Position numbers and translations under genes: made by a program. Below are positions 10,136 through 19,355 of a DNA stretch of 64,000 nt, one piece after another. Under the pieces are notes generated by a model that saw only the letters and a list, made by a program, of their open reading frames with translations, was not told where the DNA came from and made no database searches. The DNA comes from Sneathia vaginalis (lineage in GTDB: Bacteria > Fusobacteriota > Fusobacteriia > Fusobacteriales > Leptotrichiaceae). Each line of letters begins with the position of its first letter. The first letter of the stretch is position 1. Where the stretch lies: contig NZ_CP011280.1 in NCBI RefSeq assembly GCF_000973085.1, forward strand, positions 1,190,662-1,254,661. Direction: 5' to 3'.

Positions 10136-13100
10136 TTAATGTTTATTTAAAATTTGGTTAAGTTTTCTTTCAAGTTCTTTCACCTTTATATCTGTTGCTT
10201 TTTGTCTTTCTTCGTATTCTTTTATCTTCTTATTAGCTTCCACCAAATCTTTTTCTACAGTCTTCAACTTAGTACTATATTCTGTTGTTAATCTTTCATC
10301 TTTATCACCAAGCATAACTCCAGCTCCAACACCGAACGCAAGATTACCTTTATTGTTTACTGAACCACTTAATTTGTATACAAAGTTACGTTCTTCATTA
10401 GTTCCACTAAATCCTACTGCTAATGCATGTGATCCTCCATAGTATCCATATGCTGCACTTAAATTATGTCTATAGTCAGAATAAGAATTAACTTGAACTA
10501 GATTTGCCATTGCCACTGCATTTGCTACTCCACCTAATGCTAATTCAGATTTTTCAAGTGCTACAGTAGACTTCTTATCTACTACTCCTAACGCATCATT
10601 GTATCTAGATAAGTAGGTATTAACTTGTCTATCAGTAACTAATCTATCTTTAGGTTTAGCTATGTTTGAATCTTTAGATAATTTGTCAATTAAGTTAGTT
10701 TTTCCTGTTTCACTTAAATTAGTTGCATCTGCATTTAATTTATTACCCATATCTTGTTGTAATTTAATAATGCTAGATGTATTAGTATCTGCCTTAGTTG
10801 TTAATGAATTAATGTTATTTGTATTAGTTTCTAAGCTAGTTTTTAATTCTCCAATATTAGTATTAATATTACCTAATTTAGTATTAAATATACTATTTAT
10901 TGAATTATTGTTAGTTAAATCAAGATCACTTTCTAACTTTGTTTTATTAACTTTTAATGTATAATTAAATTTATCATCTTTATCAGCAGTTATATAATTA
11001 TCTCCTGTTATTGATAAATCATTTTTATCTAACTTGTCATCTAACTTAGTTTTAATATTATTAATTTCTTGTGTTGTATTCTTAAGACCTTCTACAGTAG
11101 TTTTTAACGCAGTAATATCACCAGTATTTGTTGTAACTTGAGTATTAAGACCTTTATACTTATTATCTAAGTCTGTTTTAATTTCATTTAATTTAGTGTA
11201 TACTTTTCCACCTGTAACTAAATTTGTATTATTTTCTGCAACTTCACCAGTTCCTAATTTATTAGTTAAAGTAGTTTTACCTGTTTCACTTAAATTATCT
11301 GCATCTGCATTCAACTTTTTAGCTAAATCTTTTGTAGACTCACTAGATAATTGTTGTTTAAATGTAGTCATATAATTATATATAGTTGAACCTGTAACTA
11401 GTCCAGCATCACCATTAGCAACTTTGCCAGTTCCTAGTTTTTCAGCCCATTTATTTACAGCTATATTATCTGCAGCTACTTTAGCATATTCAGTTGCTAA
11501 GTTTGTTGTTCCTGCTATTTCTTTTACTTTTGATTCATCTAATTTTATCTTATATGTATCTTTATGACTATTTTTATCTTCTGACTTTGTAACAACAATT
11601 CCTGAATCATTTTTACTACTTTCTTTTTTATCTTCAACTATTTCTATTGATTCTTTTGCTTTGTCTTTTATTGTATTCTTTGCTGTTTCATCAATATTCG
11701 ATAATGAAATGTTTGCATATTTTCCATCTGCTACACTACTTTGTAATGCTCCATCAATTTTTGTTTTTAATTCATCTGCAAGTGCAACTGTATATTTATT
11801 AGCTGTAGAAGTTACTTTTATTCCTTCTCCTTGTTCTACACTTACCTTTGATTCATTAATCTTTGCTTTTAATTTAGTATCATCTATTCCAAGTTTATAT
11901 GTTACTGAACTTATTCCGTCATCTGTACTTGGTGTTGTTGTTAATGTTATTATATCTCCTTCTTTTTCAACTTTTGTCTTTGAATTCTTAATAGCATTAT
12001 ACACTGTCTTTCCTGTTACTAAATTTGTTTCATTAGTTGTAATAGATCCTGTTCCTAGTTTTTCAGCCCATTTATTTACAGTTATATTATCTGCATCTAC
12101 TTTAGCATATTCAGTTGCTAAGTTTGTTGTTCCTGCTATTTCTTTTACTTTTGATTCATCTAATTTTATCTTATATGTATCTTTATGACTATTTTTATCT
12201 TCTGACTTTGTAACAACAATTCCTGAATCATTTTTACTACTTTCTTTTTTATCTTCAACTATTTCTATTGATTCTTTTGCTTTGTCTTTTATTGTATTCT
12301 TTGCTGTTTCATCAATATTCGATAATGAAATGTTTGCATATTTTCCATCTGCTACACTACTTTGTAATGCTCCATCAATTTTTGTTTTTAATTCATCTGC
12401 AAGTGCAACTGTATATTTATTAGCTGTAGAAGTTACTTTTATTCCTTCTCCTTGTTCTACACTTACCTTTGATTCATTAATCTTTGCTTTTAATTTAGTA
12501 TCATCTATTCCAAGTTTATATGTTACTGAACTTATTCCGTCATCTGTACTTGGTGTTGCTGTTAATGTTATTATATCTCCTTCTTTTTCAACTTTTGTCT
12601 TTGAATTCTTAATAGCATTAAATACTGTCTTCCCTGTTACTAAATTTGTTTCATTAGTTGTAATAGATCCTGTACCTAGTTTTTCAGCCCATTTATTTAC
12701 AGCTATATTATCTGCAGCTACTTTAGCATATTCAGTTGCTAAGTTTGTTGTTCCTGCTATTTCTTTTACTTTTGATTCATCTAATTTTATCTTATATGTA
12801 TCTTTATGACTATTTTTATCTTCTGACTTTGTAACAACAATTCCTGAATCATTTTTACTACTTTCTTTTTTATCTTCAACTATTTCTATTGATTCTTTTG
12901 CTTTGTCTTTTATTGTATTCTTTGCTGTTTCATCAATATTCGATAATGAAATGTTTGCATATTTTCCATCTGCTACAGCACTTCCACCACTGCCACCTTT
13001 ATTGTCATTAATTGCTTTCTTTAATTGTGCAACAGTAACTGCATCAGAATCAGCTGAACCATCTGCAACATTAGTTAGTCTTCTTTTTCTATCTTCTTTT

Positions 13101-14644
13101 CCAAATGAAACTGTTTCTCCACTTGTATGGTCAACTTCTGTAAATGCACTCTTACCATTACTTTTAACTGCCAATGAATCTGCTCCTATTGCTACTGAAC
13201 CACTGTGTTCTACAGCAGAGTCTTTACCTATAGCAACTGAATATTCTGATTTTTCTCCTCCAACTTCTATTCGATAAATTTTGCTAAGATCATTTTTCTT
13301 TTCTAATTCTTGTTTTGCTGCCTCAAGAGTATCAAATTCTTCAATTTTTTCTACTGTGTCTTTACCCTCAATTGTTTTAAGAACATACTTTATTTTCCCA
13401 GTTCTAGATCCTTCTCCTATGGCAACACTTGATTCTCCAAATATTATAGAATTTTTACCTATAGCTACTGAATTTTTACCTTCTGTATCTGCATTTTCTC
13501 CTATTGACACAGCACTTTCAAATCCAGATATGGCTCCTTTACCTATTGCAATTACATTATCAGCAAAAGCACTTGCATTTTTACCTAATGCTATCGCATT
13601 TTCTACTGGTTTTACTTCAAATTTATAATATCCTTTATCGTCTTCACCAGGGCTATAGAATTGTTTTGCAATATCATTCCAATTTTTTGCATCTATTTCT
13701 ACCCCATTCTTATCAGAAAGAACTCCATTATCTTTTGTACTTAATGTTAGTCTTTTCTTCATTGCAATAGCATTATCACCTATAGCTATATTTGAATTAC
13801 CACTTGATTTAGTTCCGTCTCCTATAACTATTGTTTTTTTGTACTCTACATTGCCTTCATTTTCAAATTTAACTATTGTATCTGGAGTATTTAAAATACG
13901 AGCTATTTGTTGACCTACTTTTCCTTTAAAAGTTTTACTAAATAGTGTCGCATCTCTTCCTATCGCTATATTACCTTCTCCATCTGCAATTGCATCTTTA
14001 CCAAGTGAAATTGAATCTTTCCCTGATAGTGTATCAACACCTATAGCTATACCATTTTCTCCTTTTATTTCAGCACCTTTACCTATAGCTATACTATGTG
14101 CAAAATCTATTCCTAAATTATTAAAGTTTGTACCTAGCTTATTAATTTCATTCATTCTTTCTGTATATTCTTTATTAATTTCTTCACTATCTTTTGTTTT
14201 AAACTTTCCTTCAATTTTGTTTGATACTTTTTGGGATATTAATTTATTTGTTTCTTTTAATTTATCCATTTGTTTTTTTACATCTCTTGCTTTTTGGTTT
14301 ATTTCCTTTATTTTCTTTTTATCTTTACCATTCGCTTCTTCTAATGCTACTTCTTTTAAATATCCAATTTTTTCTTTCAATAAGTCTAAATATTTATTAT
14401 AATCTTTATACTCTTTAACATCCTCGTCGCTATATTGTACTGAAACAAAATGTAGACTATTTGGATAATCATAGTCTTTTAAATCTTTAATTGTTGCTGG
14501 TTTTGTTTCATCTACTGTCTCAGAAAAGTTTACTTGCGATAAAAGCAATCCCCCTGTCATTAAAAAAAATATTACCATTCTTTTGGTAACTTTCACTCTA
14601 TTTTTACAAATTTTCTTTAAAAATTTTAATGCTTCATTTTTCAT
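10136..14644 (-). CDS. YadA-like trimeric autotransporter adhesin
   Basis: A 1502-residue type Vc secreted surface protein. Order seen: a basic extended signal region (hydrophobic about residues 22-37), a lysine/glutamate-rich helical segment (about 70-165), a YadA-type head of degenerate SIAIGxxA repeats (about 175-490, for example NGIAIGVD, NSVAIGKN, YSVAIGKD), the neck-like RRLTNVADGSADSDAVTVAQL, a long stalk with near-identical 207-residue repeats (about 556-1072), and the four-strand membrane anchor (about 1365-1447, starting near ALGGVANAVAMA). Unusually, about 55 residues of charged coiled coil follow the anchor. The protein should form a trimer that binds host or bacterial surfaces. 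The ribosome binding site is AAGGGG; the gene stands alone. Confidence 0.93.
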   Translation of the reverse strand: MKNEALKFLKKICKNRVKVTKRMVIFFLMTGGLLLSQVNFSETVDETKPATIKDLKDYDYPNSLHFVSVQYSDEDVKEYKDYNKYLDLLKEKIGYLKEVALEEANGKDKKKIKEINQKARDVKKQMDKLKETNKLISQKVSNKIEGKFKTKDSEEINKEYTERMNEINKLGTNFNNLGIDFAHSIAIGKGAEIKGENGIAIGVDTLSGKDSISLGKDAIADGEGNIAIGRDATLFSKTFKGKVGQQIARILNTPDTIVKFENEGNVEYKKTIVIGDGTKSSGNSNIAIGDNAIAMKKRLTLSTKDNGVLSDKNGVEIDAKNWNDIAKQFYSPGEDDKGYYKFEVKPVENAIALGKNASAFADNVIAIGKGAISGFESAVSIGENADTEGKNSVAIGKNSIIFGESSVAIGEGSRTGKIKYVLKTIEGKDTVEKIEEFDTLEAAKQELEKKNDLSKIYRIEVGGEKSEYSVAIGKDSAVEHSGSVAIGADSLAVKSNGKSAFTEVDHTSGETVSFGKEDRKRRLTNVADGSADSDAVTVAQLKKAINDNKGGSGGSAVADGKYANISLSNIDETAKNTIKDKAKESIEIVEDKKESSKNDSGIVVTKSEDKNSHKDTYKIKLDESKVKEIAGTTNLATEYAKVAADNIAVNKWAEKLGTGSITTNETNLVTGKTVFNAIKNSKTKVEKEGDIITLTATPSTDDGISSVTYKLGIDDTKLKAKINESKVSVEQGEGIKVTSTANKYTVALADELKTKIDGALQSSVADGKYANISLSNIDETAKNTIKDKAKESIEIVEDKKESSKNDSGIVVTKSEDKNSHKDTYKIKLDESKVKEIAGTTNLATEYAKVDADNITVNKWAEKLGTGSITTNETNLVTGKTVYNAIKNSKTKVEKEGDIITLTTTPSTDDGISSVTYKLGIDDTKLKAKINESKVSVEQGEGIKVTSTANKYTVALADELKTKIDGALQSSVADGKYANISLSNIDETAKNTIKDKAKESIEIVEDKKESSKNDSGIVVTKSEDKNSHKDTYKIKLDESKVKEIAGTTNLATEYAKVAADNIAVNKWAEKLGTGKVANGDAGLVTGSTIYNYMTTFKQQLSSESTKDLAKKLNADADNLSETGKTTLTNKLGTGEVAENNTNLVTGGKVYTKLNEIKTDLDNKYKGLNTQVTTNTGDITALKTTVEGLKNTTQEINNIKTKLDDKLDKNDLSITGDNYITADKDDKFNYTLKVNKTKLESDLDLTNNNSINSIFNTKLGNINTNIGELKTSLETNTNNINSLTTKADTNTSSIIKLQQDMGNKLNADATNLSETGKTNLIDKLSKDSNIAKPKDRLVTDRQVNTYLSRYNDALGVVDKKSTVALEKSELALGGVANAVAMANLVQVNSYSDYRHNLSAAYGYYGGSHALAVGFSGTNEERNFVYKLSGSVNNKGNLAFGVGAGVMLGDKDERLTTEYSTKLKTVEKDLVEANKKIKEYEERQKATDIKVKELERKLNQILNKH
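11431..12973 (-). repeat. 621-bp in-frame tandem repeats in the adhesin stalk
   Basis: About two and a half direct copies with a 621-bp period (207 codons); for example the block reading TTTTCAGCCCATTTATTTAC recurs near 11440, 12060 and 12680. Copies differ at only a few codons (AAD/DAD, NIAV/NITV, KTVF/KTVY, TATPS/TTTPS). The first half of the unit is present three times, the second half twice. Such near identity favours recombination that shortens or lengthens the stalk by 207 residues, and can collapse short-read assemblies. Confidence 0.93.
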
Positions 14645-14681
14645 TTATTTGTCCCCTTACTTTTGTTAACGTTACATATTA

Positions 14682-14708
14682 ATTGTAGTCCAAAAAAAAA
14701 AAAAAAAA
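14682..14708 (-). promoter_or_regulatory. Adhesin promoter region with a 17-base T homopolymer
   Basis: On the minus strand a run of 17 T (14692-14708) is followed by GGAC and then TACAAT (14682-14687), the best -10 candidate, about 38 bases before the ATG. With a 17-bp spacer, 13 of the T residues would sit between -35 and -10. No strong -35 is present. Slippage of the tract would change promoter spacing, a known way to phase-vary surface proteins; here this is inference from position and length only. Confidence 0.5.
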
Positions 14709-14848
14709 GCACTTTTTTACTAAACATCAGTTTGTTTATTAACTTAAATAATTTTTTACATATTTCCCTTAATGTTTACTAGCGTTAAGTAATGGGCGTT
14801 TTTTAACTAAAAATCACAAAAATACAAATTTTTATTAAGAATTTGATA

Positions 14849-14879
14849 TAAAAAAACAAGACACAACCCTGTGCCCTGT
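14849..14879 (-). terminator. Terminator after malQ
   Basis: On the minus strand ACAGGGCACA pairs with TGTGTCTTGT (10 bp, two G-U pairs, 4-base loop) and is followed by seven T. It begins 3 bases past the malQ stop and ends the maltodextrin operon. The remaining stretch up to the adhesin promoter (14709-14848) is AT-rich and shows nothing I can name. Confidence 0.85.
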
Positions 14880-14882
14880 CCT

Positions 14883-16379
14883 TTATTTATTTAATCTAGA
14901 GTAAAGTTTATTGAACTTATATAGTTTTTCTGCATTTTCTTTTGTTAAATATTTTTTATCTAATCTAAATGTCCAATTTCCTAATGTAGATGGTATATTC
15001 ATTCTGTAATCATTATTCAATTGGAAAAAGTCTTGTATTTGAGTTATTGCAATATTTGCAACACTACTCCATGCAGCACGCAATATTCCCCAAGCATATC
15101 CTTCTTCTTCAGTTAGGTTAAGATATCTTCTTGCAAAGTCTAATGTTGGCGTTCCCTTTTGCCATTCTATCCAACCTTGTAGAGTATCACTATCATGAGT
15201 ACTACAGTATACTGCCCAATTTCTTTCTATATTATGAGGTAAAAAATCGCTTTCATTATTTGGATCAAAAGCAAACTCTAATACCTTCATACCAGGAAAT
15301 CCAGTTTCAGTTCTGAATTTTACAACTTCTTTAGTTGTATATCCAAGATCCTCTGCTATTATATCTATATCTCCCAGTTGTTTTTTCACTTCATTAAATA
15401 GATCCATACCTGGACCTTTTACCCAGCTTCCAGTACTTGCATTAACACTACCCTTAGGTATAGCCCAATATGATTCAAATCCTCTAAAATGGTCTATTCT
15501 TAAGACATCACAAAGTTTTAGGCTCTTTTTTATTCTATTAACCCACCATTTGTATTTGTCTTTTTTCATATATTCCCAATCATATGTAGGATTACCCCAC
15601 AATTGTCCTCCATCTGAGAATGAATCTGGTGGACAACCACCAACTAGGTCTAATCTAAATTGTTTTTCATCTGACCATACATCGCATGAATCTCCTGCAC
15701 AATATATTGGAATATCTCCAACTATCTTTATTCCCTTATCATTAACATATTTTTTTAAATTTGTATATTGCTTGAAGAATTCATATTGCATAAAATATTG
15801 AAATTGTATGTCATTTTTTAATTCTTCACTGTACTTTTTTATTGCATCTTCTTTTCTATTTTTAATATCTTCATCCCAAGTGTCATATGAAGCACCATTG
15901 AAATGATTTTTTAATGCGATAAATAGGGCATAATCTTTTACCCAGTCAGAATGTTTTTCAACAAATTCATTTAGTTTGTCAAATTCTTTAAATCTTTCAA
16001 ACGCCTTTTTTAGTACTGTATATCTGTTATTGTATAATTTAGCATAATCTACTTTTAGTGGATTATCTCCAAAATCTATATTAATATATTCTTCCTCTAA
16101 TAGCAGTCCATCATCTTTCAAAATATCAAGGTCTATAAAATATGGATTCCCTGCAAATGATGAAAAAGATTGATATGGTGAATCTCCATAACTTGTAGGC
16201 CCTAATGGTAATATTTGCCAATAATGAAATCCTGCATTCTTTAAAAAGTCACAAAACTCATATGCTCCTTTACCAAATGTTCCTATACCATATTTTGATG
16301 GTAGTGATGAAATATGCATTATTACACCACTTTTTCTATTTGTATTTATTGCCTTATAGTCATAATCTTTATCTAACAT
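14883..16379 (-). CDS. malQ: 4-alpha-glucanotransferase (amylomaltase)
   Basis: GH77 enzyme, 498 residues, that disproportionates maltodextrins in the cytoplasm, releasing glucose and longer chains. Signature VLRIDHFRGF holds the catalytic aspartate, IAEDLG the acid/base glutamate, and STHDSDT the third carboxylate. The N-terminal block SSLPSKYGIGTFG is typical. The start is ATG at 16379, overlapping the malR stop as TAATG with GGGAGG just upstream; the longer frame from 16391 would begin inside that ribosome binding site. It is the last gene of the mal operon. Confidence 0.97.
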   Translation of the reverse strand: MLDKDYDYKAINTNRKSGVIMHISSLPSKYGIGTFGKGAYEFCDFLKNAGFHYWQILPLGPTSYGDSPYQSFSSFAGNPYFIDLDILKDDGLLLEEEYINIDFGDNPLKVDYAKLYNNRYTVLKKAFERFKEFDKLNEFVEKHSDWVKDYALFIALKNHFNGASYDTWDEDIKNRKEDAIKKYSEELKNDIQFQYFMQYEFFKQYTNLKKYVNDKGIKIVGDIPIYCAGDSCDVWSDEKQFRLDLVGGCPPDSFSDGGQLWGNPTYDWEYMKKDKYKWWVNRIKKSLKLCDVLRIDHFRGFESYWAIPKGSVNASTGSWVKGPGMDLFNEVKKQLGDIDIIAEDLGYTTKEVVKFRTETGFPGMKVLEFAFDPNNESDFLPHNIERNWAVYCSTHDSDTLQGWIEWQKGTPTLDFARRYLNLTEEEGYAWGILRAAWSSVANIAITQIQDFFQLNNDYRMNIPSTLGNWTFRLDKKYLTKENAEKLYKFNKLYSRLNK

Positions 16380-17374
16380 TATTCCTCCCATAGTATGTTT
16401 GCTTGAATAATAGCATAATTTTTTTTCATTAATCTATTTTCTATTTTTTGTATCAATAGTTCACATGCTTTTTTACCTAACTCTTTTACTTTTATGTCTA
16501 CTGTTGTGAAGTTATAGTTTGAAGTTTTCTTCAAGTATGTATTGTTAAATCCTGTAACAATTACATTTCTTTTATTAAGACTCTTACAAGCCTTTATTGA
16601 AGCAATAGCTAAAACATCATCCGTTGTTACAATAGCGTCTATTTTTCTATTATTACGTAAATATTCTCTTATTATATCATAAGCTGTGTCGATATTAAAT
16701 AGAGATTCTATAATATATTCTTTAGATATATTTTTTTCTTTTAAGGCCTTCACATATCCTTTATATCTATAATTTGTAACCTTTAGGTTCATAGGACCTC
16801 CAACAAAACAAATATTTTTCTTTTTGTTTTGTTCAATTAACTTTTTAGTAATTGTATATGTTGTCTTTGTATTATCGTTATCCACCCATATATATTCACT
16901 AGTATCATTAGGAGTCCCTATTATACTAAAAGGAAATTGTATATTTTCTAAATATTTTAATAATTTTTCATCGTCATAGGCACGCAAGAAGATTAGACCA
17001 TCTAATCTTCTTGAACCTACTAATGATTTAACATATTCTTCTTCAGTTTCACTGTTATTGCAGTGAATGTACAGGGTATAGTAATCCTTGTTTATTAAAT
17101 AATCACATATACCACTTAATATTTCTGAAAAGAAATTATTTGATAAGGGATCAATGTCTTTTGAATTCAACACTATCCCTATTATTTTACTACTATTCCT
17201 TGTTAAACTTTGTGCCATAGAGTTTGGAACATAATTCAAATTATCTATAACCTTTTGTACTTTCTTCTTAGTTTCTTTGCTTATTAAACTGCTATTGGCT
17301 ATAACTCTTGAAACTGTTGCTGTACTAACATTAGCTTTTTTAGCAACATCTGCTAATGTAACTCTATTCAACAT
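16379..17374 (-). CDS. malR: LacI-family transcriptional regulator of maltodextrin genes
   Basis: A 331-residue LacI/GalR protein. The N-terminal helix-turn-helix and hinge are clear (VTLADVAKKANVSTATVSRV, then LNYVPNSMAQSL), followed by a periplasmic-binding-protein-like sugar-sensing domain. It sits inside the mal operon between the ATPase and malQ genes, and a near-perfect LacI-type operator lies at the malE promoter (23161-23174). The likely job is repression relieved by maltose or a maltodextrin; the effector is not shown by sequence. Confidence 0.92.
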   Translation of the reverse strand: MLNRVTLADVAKKANVSTATVSRVIANSSLISKETKKKVQKVIDNLNYVPNSMAQSLTRNSSKIIGIVLNSKDIDPLSNNFFSEILSGICDYLINKDYYTLYIHCNNSETEEEYVKSLVGSRRLDGLIFLRAYDDEKLLKYLENIQFPFSIIGTPNDTSEYIWVDNDNTKTTYTITKKLIEQNKKKNICFVGGPMNLKVTNYRYKGYVKALKEKNISKEYIIESLFNIDTAYDIIREYLRNNRKIDAIVTTDDVLAIASIKACKSLNKRNVIVTGFNNTYLKKTSNYNFTTVDIKVKELGKKACELLIQKIENRLMKKNYAIIQANILWEE

Positions 17375-17381
17375 AATTCAC

Positions 17382-18452
17382 CTAAATTCTATTTCCTTCT
17401 TCATCAAAGTAGTGTAATGCTTCTGTATCAAATGTAAATTTATGTGTTTCACCTACATTATACTTAAAGTAACTAGGTACTGTTATTATCAATTGAGTGT
17501 CATCTGCTAATTTAACATATAGAGCTTTTTCTTTACCTAACATTTCAATAACGTCTATCTTTGCTTCTATAGTATTTTGAGTTCTATCTGCATCGCTTAA
17601 GAATCTTTCACTTCTTATACCAACAGTAACTTTTTTACCTTCATATTCTTTAAGTCTTTCATCTACATTAATCTTTACTACACCACTATCACTTACAAAT
17701 ATTCCACCTTGTATCTTACCGTTGATTACATTCATTGTAGGTGAACCTATGAATTTTGCAACGAATAAGTTTGCAGGTTTGTTATAGAATTCTTCTGGTT
17801 TACCAAATTGTTGTATTACTCCCTTGTCTAATAGGCAAATCTTTGTACCCATAGTCATAGCTTCTGTTTGGTCGTGTGTAACGTATATAGAAGTTGTTCC
17901 TAGACTTTGGTGTATTCTTACTAATTCAACTCTCATGTGTTCTCTTAATTTTGCATCCAAGTTTGATAAAGGTTCGTCCATTAAGAATACTGCTGGTTTT
18001 CTAACTATTGCACGTCCTAATGCAACCCTTTGTCTTTGTCCTCCAGAGATATCAGAAGGTTTAGAATATAGATATTTTTCTATTTGTAATATTTTTGCTG
18101 CTTCTAATACTCTTTCGTGTATTATTCTCTTATCCATCTTTCTCATTGCAAGAGAGAATGCCATGTTATCATAAACTGTCATATGTGGGTATAGAGCATA
18201 GCTTTGGAAAACCATAGCTATATTTCTATCTTTTGATGCAACTTTATTCATTAACTTACCATTGAATAATAGTTCTCCTTCTGTTATTGAGTTAAGTCCT
18301 GCTATCATTCTTAATAATGTTGATTTACCACATCCTGATGGTCCTAATATTATACAGAAATCTTTACTTTCAATATCAAGATTAATATGTCTTATTGTAA
18401 ATTCTTCTCTACCTTCGTATTTTTTACCTATATTTTTTAACTCTACTTTCAT
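17382..18452 (-). CDS. Sugar ABC transporter ATPase (MalK/MsmK/UgpC type)
   Basis: A 356-residue ATP-binding subunit that powers maltodextrin import with MalF and MalG. It has Walker A GPSGCGKST, Q-loop FQSYALYPHM, signature ISGGQRQRVALGRA, Walker B FLMDEPLSNLDAKLR, H-loop YVTHDQTEAM, and a C-terminal OB-fold (TOBE) domain. Family members may serve several sugar transporters; here it is placed directly after malG, so MalK is the likely role. Confidence 0.95.
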   Translation of the reverse strand: MKVELKNIGKKYEGREEFTIRHINLDIESKDFCIILGPSGCGKSTLLRMIAGLNSITEGELLFNGKLMNKVASKDRNIAMVFQSYALYPHMTVYDNMAFSLAMRKMDKRIIHERVLEAAKILQIEKYLYSKPSDISGGQRQRVALGRAIVRKPAVFLMDEPLSNLDAKLREHMRVELVRIHQSLGTTSIYVTHDQTEAMTMGTKICLLDKGVIQQFGKPEEFYNKPANLFVAKFIGSPTMNVINGKIQGGIFVSDSGVVKINVDERLKEYEGKKVTVGIRSERFLSDADRTQNTIEAKIDVIEMLGKEKALYVKLADDTQLIITVPSYFKYNVGETHKFTFDTEALHYFDEEGNRI

Positions 18453-18458
18453 AAATCC

Positions 18459-19355
18459 TTATCCTTTCACTGATCCACTTGATAATCCAGAAACTAATTG
18501 TTTTTGTAAGAATATAAACAATACAACTATAGGTATAGCTGTTAAGAATCCACCAGCAGCAAATACTGGTTCTAATTTTGTTCTTTCGTCATTAATTAAT
18601 GTAAATAGCCCAGCTGCTAATGTATAACTCTTAGGTGATGTTAATAGTACTTTTGGTAATAGATAATCCATAAATGGTCCTATAAATGACCATAATGCAA
18701 TTATTGCTATCATTGGCTTTGCAATAGGTAGAATTATCAATCTATATACTTGCATATTTGAACAACCTTCCATCTTGGCTGCTTCGTCTAATTCAACTGA
18801 TATTGAATCTATATATCCTTTAAGTATAAAGGTATTACCTGCAACCCCACCGATTGCATATATTAATATTAACATCATTGTTCTTGTGAATAATGGGAAT
18901 ATTGCTTCTACTATTGAGTGCATAGTGTAGTATGCTGCTATACCTGCGAATGCTGGTATAACTTGTATTAGCATTATTGCCATAAGCGAACCTTTTTTAC
19001 CTTTAAATCTAAATCTTGAATATACATATCCTGTATATGATACTATTATTAAAGTTATAATAGCAGTTAAACACGCTATTACAAGTGTATTTACAACCCA
19101 TCTTAAGAACAATGTCTTAGTGAATAATATTTTAAATTGTTTTAGTGAAAATTGGAAATCTGATCCCATTACTATATATTGTGATTGTAATCCATTAAAT
19201 GATGATATAACCATGACTAATAGTGGTATTATTATTAATAAAGCCCATATTATTAATATCGCATAGCTTATTGTTAACCCTATCTTACCAGACAATGTTA
19301 AAGGTGGTTTATCTGATAAATATAGATTAGATTTCTTTTGTTTCTTACTAGCCAT
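18459..19355 (-). CDS. malG: Maltodextrin ABC transporter permease MalG
   Basis: A 298-residue inner-membrane permease with six predicted spans. The cytoplasmic EAA loop that docks the ATPase reads DEAAKMEGCSNMQVYRLIILP (about residues 190-210). The protein begins with a basic stretch (MASKKQKKSN) and ends SGLSSGSVKG, as in MalG-type permeases. It overlaps the malF stop region and lies 6 bases before the ATPase gene. Confidence 0.95.
   Translation of the reverse strand: MASKKQKKSNLYLSDKPPLTLSGKIGLTISYAILIIWALLIIIPLLVMVISSFNGLQSQYIVMGSDFQFSLKQFKILFTKTLFLRWVVNTLVIACLTAIITLIIVSYTGYVYSRFRFKGKKGSLMAIMLIQVIPAFAGIAAYYTMHSIVEAIFPLFTRTMMLILIYAIGGVAGNTFILKGYIDSISVELDEAAKMEGCSNMQVYRLIILPIAKPMIAIIALWSFIGPFMDYLLPKVLLTSPKSYTLAAGLFTLINDERTKLEPVFAAGGFLTAIPIVVLFIFLQKQLVSGLSSGSVKG

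Noticed and set aside
11431..12973. Regular repeats considered as CRISPR
   Set aside because: The period is 621 bp, in frame with the adhesin, without short repeats and unique spacers and without cas genes.
11661..13277. Repeated plus-strand open frames of 124-175 codons starting with the same sequence
   Set aside because: They repeat only because they lie opposite the 621-bp adhesin repeats; no promoter or ribosome binding site is seen.
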